Source: Mycolicibacterium bacteremicum (GTDB lineage Bacteria; Actinomycetota; Actinomycetes; Mycobacteriales; Mycobacteriaceae). From it: a stretch of 64,000 nucleotides of DNA. Where the stretch lies: contig NZ_CALUAE010000007.1 of NCBI RefSeq assembly GCF_943913955.1, forward strand, positions 1 through 64,000. The letters run 5' to 3'. A model generated the notes under the pieces. It was not told the DNA's origin. It saw only the letters and a list, made by a program, of their open reading frames with translations, and did no database searches. Within the stretch, counting starts at the first letter, position 1. Each line of letters begins with the position of its first letter. The position numbers and the translations under genes are program-made. This document shows, in pieces, positions 26,480 through 34,116 of this stretch.

Positions 26480-28369
26480 TCAGGGGCGGCCGCCGAGGTG
26501 CTCGGCCAGGAACCGCTCGACGGCGTGATACATGTCGATGTTGTTGTCCGGGTTGACGAATCCGTGGCCCTCGTCCTCCTTGACCATGTATTCCACCTCG
26601 ACCCCGCGCTCGCGCAGGGCGGCCACCATGTTGTCGGACTCGGCCTGCACGACGCGAGAGTCGTTGGCGCCCTGCACCACCAGCAGCGGGGTGCGGATCT
26701 GGTCCACCCGGGTGATCGGTGAGCGGGCGAGCATATCGGCCTCGGCCGCCGGGTCGGCCGGGTTGCCGACATACAGATGCCAGTTGGTGGCCAGGAAGCG
26801 CCGTCCGACGTTGGGCAGGGTCTTCATGAAGTTCAGCAGACTGGAGATGCCGACGTAGTCGATGGCGGCGGCGAAGACATCCGGGGTGAAGGTGACCCCG
26901 ACCAGGCTGGCGTAGCCGCCGTAGGACCCGCCGAAGATGGCGACCCGGTCGCGGTCGGCGTAACCCTGTTTGACCGCCCAGTCCACCGCATCGATCAGGT
27001 CGTCGTGCATCTTGCCGGCGAACTCGCCGATCGCGGCCTGGGTGAAGGCCTTGCCGTATCCGGTCGAACCCCGGAAGTTGACCTGCAGCACCGCATATCC
27101 GCGATTGGCCAGCAGCTGCACGTCGGGCTGATACGACCACACATCGCGTGCCCACGGGCCACCGTGCACCAGCAGCACCATCGGCAGATCCCTCGGCTGC
27201 ACCCCGACCGGCAGGGTCAGGTAACCGTGCACGTCGAGTCCGTCGCGCGCGGTGAAAGCCACGGGCGTCATCGGTGCCAGCGCGGCGGGGTCCAGGTTCG
27301 GATACGGCCGGAACAACAGCCGGCTCTCATCGGTGCCACGGTCATAGAAGTAGGTGACGCCGGGCTCGCGGTCGTGCTGGAAGCTGACGACCCACCGTTG
27401 CCCGCTGTCATCGCACGAGATGGCGGACAGGTCACCGTCGGACAGGCCGGTCAACCTGTCCAATACCGCCGCGAAATCGGGATCCAGCGCGTGGATCACC
27501 TGTCGCTCACCGTAATAGCGGGCACCGATCAGCTCGCCGGTCTGCTCACTGATGATGAACGGCGACGGCAACATGATCTGGGCCCCGAGGTCGAAGTCGG
27601 GGTGGCTGTCCACCTCGGTCTCGGTACCGGTGCCGACGTCGAGGCGTACCAGCCGCATCCGGTCGGTGCCGTCATAGGAGCCCAGCCAGATCCCGGTGCC
27701 GTCGGGGGTGGGGGCGATCGGATGGATACCCAGCGGGTAATCGCGGCCGTCGTAGACCTTGATGGGCCGCAGGGATCCGGTGGCGGGATCCCAGCGGGAG
27801 ATCTCGACATCGCCGTCGGCGGTCAGGGTGTTGGTGAACAGGTCGCCGTTGGGGCCGGTGACCCACCCGATGGCATTGCCGGGATTCTCGGCCAGCAGGG
27901 TGAGTTCGCCGGTGGCGATGTCCAGTTCGTAGGCATCGACCAGCTCCGGATTACGCGCGTTGTGCTGCACGATGGCCTTGCCGGGGCGCGCCTTGAGCAG
28001 TTCGTAGCTGACCCGGGTGTTCGGGAACGGGGTGAGATCGACTGCGGTGCTTCCCGGCTCGTCGAGGTCGACGCGGTGCAGGTGCCAGTTCTCGTCACCG
28101 CCGGTGTCCTGCATGTACAGCAGGTGCCGCGAGTCGTGGGTCCAGCTGTAGAGGTAGACACTGCGGGTCTCGTCGGCGGTGACGCACCGCGGTTCGGACG
28201 CACCGTCGAGATCCTGCACCCAGATGTTGAGGCGGTTGCGCCACGGCGCCAGGTAGGCGATCCGGGTGCCGTCGGGGGAGATGGTGGCGCCGGCGCGTTC
28301 CGGCGGGCTGAAGAACTCCTCGACGGAAATGCGTTGCGGCAGCGTGGTATCGGAGGTGCGGAGGGCCAC
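26480..28369 (-). CDS. S9-family prolyl oligopeptidase / acylaminoacyl-peptidase-like
   Basis: 629-aa serine peptidase with an N-terminal beta-propeller (about residues 15-360; repeats such as GATISPDGTRIAYLAPWR and TPDGTGIWLGSYD) and a C-terminal alpha/beta-hydrolase. The nucleophile is in GGSYGGYAS, the acid in QGANDSRV and the His in DEGHGFVNPDN; HGGPWARD supplies the oxyanion hole. No signal peptide, so cytoplasmic. GTG 28369 is preceded by AAAGGA at good spacing. It follows the TetR gene by 11 bp and probably belongs to its operon, so the regulator may respond to a peptide or ester that this enzyme cleaves (inference). Confidence 0.88.
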   Translation of the reverse strand: MALRTSDTTLPQRISVEEFFSPPERAGATISPDGTRIAYLAPWRNRLNIWVQDLDGASEPRCVTADETRSVYLYSWTHDSRHLLYMQDTGGDENWHLHRVDLDEPGSTAVDLTPFPNTRVSYELLKARPGKAIVQHNARNPELVDAYELDIATGELTLLAENPGNAIGWVTGPNGDLFTNTLTADGDVEISRWDPATGSLRPIKVYDGRDYPLGIHPIAPTPDGTGIWLGSYDGTDRMRLVRLDVGTGTETEVDSHPDFDLGAQIMLPSPFIISEQTGELIGARYYGERQVIHALDPDFAAVLDRLTGLSDGDLSAISCDDSGQRWVVSFQHDREPGVTYFYDRGTDESRLLFRPYPNLDPAALAPMTPVAFTARDGLDVHGYLTLPVGVQPRDLPMVLLVHGGPWARDVWSYQPDVQLLANRGYAVLQVNFRGSTGYGKAFTQAAIGEFAGKMHDDLIDAVDWAVKQGYADRDRVAIFGGSYGGYASLVGVTFTPDVFAAAIDYVGISSLLNFMKTLPNVGRRFLATNWHLYVGNPADPAAEADMLARSPITRVDQIRTPLLVVQGANDSRVVQAESDNMVAALRERGVEVEYMVKEDEGHGFVNPDNNIDMYHAVERFLAEHLGGRP

Positions 28370-28380
28370 GTGGGTCCTTT

Positions 28381-28968
28381 CTATGGGTCGATCGGTGCGC
28401 CGATGCGCCCATTGGTGGCGTCGAGTACGGCGCGGTCGATCAACGACAGGATGTCTTGGCTTTCGAATGTCTGCCCGTGGACGACGACGGCGGTGCTGAC
28501 GTCCTCGTCGACCACCCGTAGGGCGGCGGTGGTGGCGGCCGCGCACAACCGCACCGTCAGGTCCTCGGCGGGCAGGCCGAGGCGTTTGGCGATCACCGGG
28601 ATGAACCCGCGCTCCATCTCGTCGTGCACCATGAGATAGGCGGTGCGCAGGGCGGGTTCGGTCGCCGACATCGCCGCGATGCGCATGGCGGCCGTCTCGT
28701 CGGCGATGTCCTGCTCGGAGAAGGGGTGCGCGACGGCATCGGCGCGCATGTGCTGCCCCAGCGACAGTTCGGCGGGCCAGCGGTCGAGCACGCCGATGAA
28801 GCGGTGTGTCGATTTGGCCAGTACGGGTTCGACGCACGCTTCCTTGGAGCGGAAGTAGCGCCAGATGGTCCGGGTGGAAAGTCCTGCGGCGGAGGCGATG
28901 TCGTCACCGCTGGTGGCCGCGACGCCATGCTCCCAGAACAGTGCCGCGGCGTGCCGGGACACCCGCAA
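28381..28968 (-). CDS. TetR-family transcriptional regulator
   Basis: 195-aa TetR protein; N-terminal helix-turn-helix GDDIASAAGLSTRTIWRYFRSKEA, then a MftR-like C-terminal helical domain. Start is doubtful: the earliest standard codon is TTG 28968, which leaves a short first helix and no ribosome site, whereas an ATC codon at 28995 stands 9 bases after a strong AGGAGGGGG and would add nine residues (IDDKAAAAR), with a stop codon just before. An unusual start or a sequence error is possible. It likely represses itself and the S9 peptidase through the two palindromes at 29013-29051. Confidence 0.82.
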   Translation of the reverse strand: MRVSRHAAALFWEHGVAATSGDDIASAAGLSTRTIWRYFRSKEACVEPVLAKSTHRFIGVLDRWPAELSLGQHMRADAVAHPFSEQDIADETAAMRIAAMSATEPALRTAYLMVHDEMERGFIPVIAKRLGLPAEDLTVRLCAAATTAALRVVDEDVSTAVVVHGQTFESQDILSLIDRAVLDATNGRIGAPIDP

Positions 28969-29012
28969 CCGTGCCGCGGCGGCCTTGTCGTCGATTGCTG
29001 ATCACCCCCTCC

Positions 29013-29051
29013 TGTCACTTGGTGACATCTCCACCATGTCACTAAGTGACA
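29013..29051. promoter_or_regulatory. Two 15-bp palindromic operators upstream of TetR gene
   Basis: TGTCACTTGGTGACA (29013-29027) and TGTCACTAAGTGACA (29037-29051) are near-identical palindromes with centres 24 bp apart. They lie just upstream of the TetR ribosome site and almost certainly form its autoregulatory operator. Confidence 0.75.
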
Positions 29052-29064
29052 GATCGGTCAAGCA

Positions 29065-30141
29065 TCAGCGGTCGCGGAAGCGCAGCACCCGGCCCAGCAG
29101 TGGATCGGTCAGGTCGTACCACGAGGCCCGCCGATCATTACCGTCCTTGCGTGCGGTGACCCAATGCCCCTCGGCGAGACGGCCGAGTACGGCAGCCGCG
29201 GACTGGTTCGAAACCCCTACCGCTGCAGCGAGATCCGATACCGTACGTGGCGTGCCGGAGCGGGCGAGTTCGACGATCAGGCGCTGCTCGCCGGGCGGCA
29301 GCTCCCAGAGTCGCTGTTGATGCAGCGGGGCCAACCGGTCCAGAACCACATCGACCGCGGGGGTGACGGCGGCCAGCATCGGGGTGTCGGCGACCTCGGC
29401 CAGCATCTGCCAGGTCCGCGGCGCGCCGCCCAGTACGGCGTGGATGTCGGCGATCCGGCCGGCGCCCTCAGCCGTGTCGGCGAAGGTTGCCAGCGTGCTG
29501 TCGCCCCGCGTCAGGATCCGGGTCACTTCCGGCACGCTCAGATCGGGCAGTGTCTCGACCATGAACGACCCGTACCAGGGGTACGTCCGGGAGGTCACCG
29601 CGGCGAACAGCGTCGGCGCGGTCGCCAGGATCGTGATGGCCGCCGACGTCTCCACCCAGGCGCGCAGGCTGCCCTGCCCATCGCTGCCCAACCGGTCGAA
29701 GACGCGATCCAGATTCTCCACTGTCAGCAACAGCATGCGGTCGCCGGCGGCGGCGACGATCAGCTGCTCGATGCCGATGGCGTCCCGATCCCGGCGCAGC
29801 GACCGGGCGGCGCCGGCGGTGTCGGCACCGATGGTCCGGGTGATCTCCACCAGCAGGTCCAGGTAGCCACCGATGGCCAGGGTGTCCTCTGGGATGAACG
29901 CGGGCAGAACGGCTTTCGCGGTGGCGGTGTCGGTGAGCGCGCGGTGCACCGCGAGCCGGACCGTGTGCGTCTTACCCGAACCCCGCGGTCCGACCAGCAT
30001 CGTGTGCGGGCGGGCGCCGTCACGGGCGGCGCCCCGGATGCGGGCGGTCAGGGTCTCCAGCAGATCCGACCGGCCCACGGTGACCGCCTCCAGGTCGGCG
30101 GGATCGGCGGCGGCGGGGGAGTACACCGGATGCGTCATCAC
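29065..30141 (-). CDS. AAA/STAND-type ATPase with C-terminal winged helix
   Basis: 358-aa protein with Walker A GPRGSGKT at residues 51-58 and a Walker B-like strand LLLTVENLD near residue 140, in an Orc1/Cdc6- or STAND-like arrangement. The last ~80 residues hold a MarR/winged-helix type domain (RTVSDLAAAVGVSNQSAAAVLGRLAEGHWV) that could bind DNA. The acidic Walker B residue is followed by Asn-Leu-Asp, not the usual DE, so hydrolysis may be slow. GTG 30141 or ATG 30138 start. It follows the second ATPase gene by one base: one operon. No function known; not in the M. tuberculosis order, so an insertion. Confidence 0.75.
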   Translation of the reverse strand: MMTHPVYSPAAADPADLEAVTVGRSDLLETLTARIRGAARDGARPHTMLVGPRGSGKTHTVRLAVHRALTDTATAKAVLPAFIPEDTLAIGGYLDLLVEITRTIGADTAGAARSLRRDRDAIGIEQLIVAAAGDRMLLLTVENLDRVFDRLGSDGQGSLRAWVETSAAITILATAPTLFAAVTSRTYPWYGSFMVETLPDLSVPEVTRILTRGDSTLATFADTAEGAGRIADIHAVLGGAPRTWQMLAEVADTPMLAAVTPAVDVVLDRLAPLHQQRLWELPPGEQRLIVELARSGTPRTVSDLAAAVGVSNQSAAAVLGRLAEGHWVTARKDGNDRRASWYDLTDPLLGRVLRFRDR

Positions 30142-30142
30142 G

Positions 30143-31294
30143 TCACCGCCGGATGGTGCGCCAGGCCCGCTGCACGAGCGCGGAGGCGAAGCGGTCCCGG
30201 TCGCCGGAGCGGATCAGATAATGGTCGAGTTCCAGGCGCTCGATGAACGACACCAGCTCGTCGCGCCCGGTGACCGGGATGCCGGTGCCGCGCACCTGGG
30301 TGAACACCGTGTCGATGTCCAGTGGCGCGGCCGCGTGGGCATAGATGTCGAGCAGTTTGGCGATGACCGATGCGTCGGCCCCGTAGTAGTGCACCAACCG
30401 GTCCCGGTAATGACGGAGGTCCCACGGATCGGTCGGATCCTCGATGGCCGCCGTCACGAACTCGGGGATCTGCCCGGGACCGGGAACGCCACCACCGGTG
30501 CGCGCCCGCGCCAGCGAGGCGGCCACCAGGTGCTGGATGTAGTACGGGACGTTCTCGGCCGACTCGGCCACCGCGGGCGCCACCTGGTGGGCCGTCTCGG
30601 CGGTCAGACCACCGCCGACGAGCAGGCACTCGGCCAGATAGGTCGCGTGGTCGGCGCGGATGGGCCCGACGGTGATCTTGCGGATGTCGTTGACGGTGCT
30701 GGGGGCATCGGCCGAGACGTGATGGAAGCCGATCGATCCGGACAGCACGGTGGCCACCTTGCCGCCGTACTGCTGACGGAACCGGCGCAGCGTGTGCAGG
30801 AAGCTGTCGCCGGAGCCGCGCTCCCGGCGCTCCAGGTTGCGCGCGAGCACCGTCACCTCGTCGATGAACAACACGACCTGCCGGTGTCCGGCGCGCTCGA
30901 CGGTGCGCTCGAGAAGCTGGTCGAGTGCGGCGGCCGCGCGTCCGTCCCGCTCCACCCGGACCGGCCCGGCCGTCAAGGTGACGCGCAGCCGGGACAACTC
31001 CTGCGCCCAGGCCGGTTCGGCCCTGGCCAGCTCGGCGGCCAGCGCGGCGACGAACTCGGCGTAGGTCTCCCGTTCGGCGCTGGCGGCGATCACCACGGCG
31101 CCGAGTCGGCGGGCGTCGCGCTGCACGACCCGCGACAGCGATGTCTTGCCGTGTCGGCGGTCGCCGACCAGAACCGCCCCGCTGCCGGGCAGCGAGTCCA
31201 TGACGGCCTGGGCGTCCCGCAGGCGGCCGACGACATCGTCGGGCTGCACGATGCCCCCGACCACCAGCGACATCGGGCGTATCGGCCAGCTCAT
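30143..31294 (-). CDS. AAA-type ATPase, partner of the downstream ATPase
   Basis: 383-aa protein with Walker A GDRRHGKTS at residues 44-52 and Walker B VVLFIDEV at 140-147, then a C-terminal helical/winged region (about 270-383). The fold resembles prokaryotic Cdc6/Orc1-like or STAND ATPases. ATG 31294 chosen since it starts a fold-like sequence (MSWPIRPMSLVVGG); upstream in-frame residues are not protein-like. First gene of a tight two-gene operon. The region before it holds three regularly spaced TTGTAC repeats. Function unknown. Confidence 0.75.
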   Translation of the reverse strand: MSWPIRPMSLVVGGIVQPDDVVGRLRDAQAVMDSLPGSGAVLVGDRRHGKTSLSRVVQRDARRLGAVVIAASAERETYAEFVAALAAELARAEPAWAQELSRLRVTLTAGPVRVERDGRAAAALDQLLERTVERAGHRQVVLFIDEVTVLARNLERRERGSGDSFLHTLRRFRQQYGGKVATVLSGSIGFHHVSADAPSTVNDIRKITVGPIRADHATYLAECLLVGGGLTAETAHQVAPAVAESAENVPYYIQHLVAASLARARTGGGVPGPGQIPEFVTAAIEDPTDPWDLRHYRDRLVHYYGADASVIAKLLDIYAHAAAPLDIDTVFTQVRGTGIPVTGRDELVSFIERLELDHYLIRSGDRDRFASALVQRAWRTIRR

Positions 31295-31317
31295 GGGGCA
31301 ATCATACGCGCGATCTG

Positions 31318-31355
31318 TTGTACGACCTGAAAATTGTACATATTCGTGGTTGTAC
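31318..31355. repeat. Three TTGTAC direct repeats at 16-bp period
   Basis: TTGTAC occurs at 31318-31323, 31334-31339 and 31350-31355, each exactly 16 bp from the next; the last two extend to TTGTACAT. The array is 24-61 bp upstream of the ATPase operon start in a locally AT-richer stretch and resembles an iteron or operator array. Confidence 0.6.
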
Positions 31356-31443
31356 ATCGGTGCGGTCGTGGGACGTGACCGCGGGTCCGGCGGCGCCGCC
31401 GATCGGTTAGCCTGACGAACTAACACGTGTCAGGAGGTCTGTA

Positions 31444-32973
31444 ATGGTGGATCCACGTACCCCGGTGATCGTCGGTGTCGGGCAGTTCACCGAGCGCATC
31501 GACGCCGAGGATTACCGCGGCATGTCGTCGGTGGAACTGGCCACCGAGGCGGCCCGGGCAGCCCTCGCCGACACCGGTGCCGACGCCGACGCGGTCGCCA
31601 CGGCCATCGAGGTCTTCGTCGCGCTGCGGCAGTTCGAGATCTGCACGCCGTTCTCCGAGGCGCCGCTGGGGTGCTCGGACAACTACCCGCGCTCGGTCGC
31701 CGCCCGGATCAACGCGAACCCGGCCCGCGCCGTGCTGGAACCTCTCGGCGGGCATGGCTCACAGAAGGTGGTCACCGAGTTCGCCGGCGCCATCGCCGCC
31801 GGGGACCACGAGGTGGTGCTGGTGCTCGGATCCGAAAACGGTTCGACATTGCGCTATTTCGCGGGCCGAGCGGACAAGCCCGATCACTCCGAGAAGGTCG
31901 GCGGCCAGCTCGAGGACCGCGGCTACGGCTTCGACCAGTACATGAACGAGTACACCGCCACGCACGGCCTGACCGGCGCGCCCGTGCAGTACGGCCTGCT
32001 GGACAATGCGCGCCGGGCGCGACTGGGTGCCACCGTGACCGACTACCGACGCGCGATGGCGGAACTGTTCGCGCCGTTCTCGGAGGTCGCGGCCAAGAAC
32101 CCGCTGGCCTCCTCGCCGGTGCAGCGCTCCGTGGACGAACTGGCCACCGTCACCGCCGAGAATCGGATGATCTGCGATCCGTACCCGCGGCTCATGGTGG
32201 CGCGCGATCAGGTCAATCAGGGTGCGGCGGTACTGCTGATGTCGGTGGCCGCGGCGCGCCGACTGGGCGTGCCGGAGGGCAACTGGGTGTATCTGCACGG
32301 CCACGCCGACCTCGTCGAGCAGCCCCTGCTGGACCGGGTGGATCTCAGTGCCAGCCTGTCGGCGGACAAGGCTGTCGCCGAGGCGCTGCGGGTCGCCGGA
32401 GTCACCCTCGACGACGTGTCCACCTTCGACCTCTACAGCTGCTTCCCGTTCCCGGTGTTCTCGGTGTGTGATTCCTCCGGGCTGGCCACCGACGACCCGC
32501 GCGGGCTCACGCTGACCGGTGGGCTGCCGTTCTTCGGCGGCCCGGGCAACAGCTACTCACTGCACGGCATCGCCGAGACCGTGCTCAGCGCGCGGGAGCG
32601 GCCGGGACAGTTCGGTCTCGTCGGCGCCAACGGCGGTGTGATGAGCAAGTATTCGGTGGGGGTGTACTCGAGCACGCCGGTCGAGTGGGCCGCCGACCAC
32701 AGTGCCGACTTGCAGGCGCAGATCGACGGGCAGCCCACCGTCGCGGTCACCCGGCACCCCGAGGGACCGGGCAGCATCGAGACGTACTCGGTGCGTTACG
32801 ACTGGCCGACGACCACCGGCGTCATCATCGGTCGCCTCGACGCCGACAACAGCCGGTTTATGGCGCTGACGACCGACGCCGATCTGCTCGCGCTGATGGC
32901 CGACGGGGACCCGCTGGGCGCGGCGATCACCGTGACCGCGGGGGAGAAGGAGAACCACGCGACACCCGCCTGA
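31444..32973 (+). CDS. Thiolase-like protein (TLP1 type) with C-terminal extra domain
   Basis: 509-aa protein with a thiolase fold (about residues 1-390) and an extra C-terminal domain of ~110 residues, the layout of mycobacterial thiolase-like protein type 1. Canonical thiolase catalytic residues are not where expected: the nucleophile-Cys segment reads PLGGHGSQKVVTEFAGAI and the second Cys motif reads GLVGANGGVMSKY, so neither Cys is seen. It is therefore unlikely to be a normal acetyl-CoA acetyltransferase; a binding or carrier role in acyl-CoA metabolism is possible. A strong AGGAGG ribosome site precedes ATG 31444. Confidence 0.82.
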   Translation: MVDPRTPVIVGVGQFTERIDAEDYRGMSSVELATEAARAALADTGADADAVATAIEVFVALRQFEICTPFSEAPLGCSDNYPRSVAARINANPARAVLEPLGGHGSQKVVTEFAGAIAAGDHEVVLVLGSENGSTLRYFAGRADKPDHSEKVGGQLEDRGYGFDQYMNEYTATHGLTGAPVQYGLLDNARRARLGATVTDYRRAMAELFAPFSEVAAKNPLASSPVQRSVDELATVTAENRMICDPYPRLMVARDQVNQGAAVLLMSVAAARRLGVPEGNWVYLHGHADLVEQPLLDRVDLSASLSADKAVAEALRVAGVTLDDVSTFDLYSCFPFPVFSVCDSSGLATDDPRGLTLTGGLPFFGGPGNSYSLHGIAETVLSARERPGQFGLVGANGGVMSKYSVGVYSSTPVEWAADHSADLQAQIDGQPTVAVTRHPEGPGSIETYSVRYDWPTTTGVIIGRLDADNSRFMALTTDADLLALMADGDPLGAAITVTAGEKENHATPA

Positions 32974-32978
32974 ATCGC

Positions 32979-33033
32979 GAATGTCGGGTTGTGATCGAAG
33001 AATTCGTCTGACTTCGAGCACAACCCGACGTTC
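32979..33033. terminator. Hairpin between thiolase-like and LLM genes
   Basis: A 22-bp inverted repeat with two mismatches (32979-33000 with 33012-33033, core TGTCGGGTTGTG) and an 11-nt loop, between convergent genes; probably a two-way terminator. Confidence 0.7.
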
Positions 33034-33047
33034 GTTCTCACCGAAGC

Positions 33048-33896
33048 TCAGACCAGCTGGGTGAGCTTTCCGGCCAACCGCTCCACGTAGCCGGCGACCT
33101 CGGACTCGGACTTGTCGGGCAGGCCGAACAGCACCTCGGTGACACCGAGATCGCGCCAGCGGGCCAGCTTTTCGGGATCGGGCTTGAAGTCCAGCGCGAC
33201 GATCTGCGGGGCGCCCTCGCGGCCGGCGGCGGCCCAGGTGTCCTGCAGCAGCTTCACCGGCTCGTCGATGTCGAAATCGCGCGGGGTGGTGATCCAGCCG
33301 TCGGCCGAGCGCGCGATCCACTTGAAGTTCTTCTCGGTGCCCGCGGCGCCGACGAGCACCGGGATGTGTGACTGCACCGGCTTGGGCCAGGCCCAGGACG
33401 GTCCGAAGTTCACGAATTCGCCGTCGTACTCTGCTTCTTCCTGCGTCCACAGCGCGCGCATGGCCTCCAGGTATTCGCGCAGCATGGTGCGCCGCCGGCC
33501 CGGCGGCACCTTGTGGTCGGCCAATTCGTCGGTGTTCCAGCCGAATCCGACACCGAGGCTGACGCGGCCACCGGACAGGTGGTCCAGCGTGGCGATGGAC
33601 TTGGCCAGGGTGATCGGGTCGTGCTCGACGGGCAGGGCGACCGCGGTGGACAACCGGACCCGGCTGGTGACCGCCGCCGCGGTCCCCAACGAGACCCAGG
33701 GATCCAGCGTGCGCATATAGCGGTCGTCGGGCAGGGTCTCATCCCCGGTGGTGGGGTGCGCGGCCTGCCGCTTGATCGGGATGTGGGTGTGCTCGGGCAC
33801 GTAGAAGGTGGTGAAGCCGTGGTCGTCGGCCAGCTTGGCCGCCGATGCCGGGGCGATGCCGCGGTCGCTGGTGAAAAGTACGAGCCCGTAATCCAT
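33048..33896 (-). CDS. F420-type luciferase-like oxidoreductase (Rv0953c-like)
   Basis: 282-aa luciferase-like TIM barrel. Blocks: DYGLVLFTSDRGIAPASAAKLAD at the start, GGRVSLGVGFGWNTDEL in the middle and PVLVGAAGTEKNFKWIARSADGW towards the end, typical of the TIGR03619 F420-dependent class. Length and place equal Rv0953c. ATG 33896 chosen; sequence further upstream reads as arginine-rich non-family residues. A perfect KstR-type palindrome sits 9 bp before the start codon, so the promoter is very likely blocked by KstR when sterol is absent. Substrate unknown; a sterol-side-chain or ring reaction is a guess from that site. Confidence 0.9.
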   Translation of the reverse strand: MDYGLVLFTSDRGIAPASAAKLADDHGFTTFYVPEHTHIPIKRQAAHPTTGDETLPDDRYMRTLDPWVSLGTAAAVTSRVRLSTAVALPVEHDPITLAKSIATLDHLSGGRVSLGVGFGWNTDELADHKVPPGRRRTMLREYLEAMRALWTQEEAEYDGEFVNFGPSWAWPKPVQSHIPVLVGAAGTEKNFKWIARSADGWITTPRDFDIDEPVKLLQDTWAAAGREGAPQIVALDFKPDPEKLARWRDLGVTEVLFGLPDKSESEVAGYVERLAGKLTQLV

Positions 33897-33905
33897 GACC
33901 AGAAT

Positions 33906-33919
33906 TAGAACGTGTTCTA
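33906..33919. promoter_or_regulatory. Predicted KstR operator upstream of Rv0953c-like gene
   Basis: TAGAACGTGTTCTA matches TnnAACnnGTTnnA fully. It shares both half-sites (TAGAAC, GTTCTA) with the box at 5984-5997 and differs only in the two central bases. Confidence 0.77.
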
Positions 33920-34116
33920 GTCGATAGGGCAAGGGTGGGGTTGCCGCGGCGGCCGGTATGACCGCAGGAAGGGCGGGTATGCGGCGGCGCCGCGCCGATC
34001 GCGGGCCGTCAGAATTGAACGCGGCGGCCGCGCCGTGGACGGGGCCGCGGCGCGTTCTCAGACTCAGCCAGATCGTTAACCGTGACCGCGGCGTCCGAAG
34101 CTGCTGGCATGGCAAT

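Noticed and set aside
31444..32973. Active acetyl-CoA acetyltransferase
   Set aside because: Both catalytic Cys motifs are missing.
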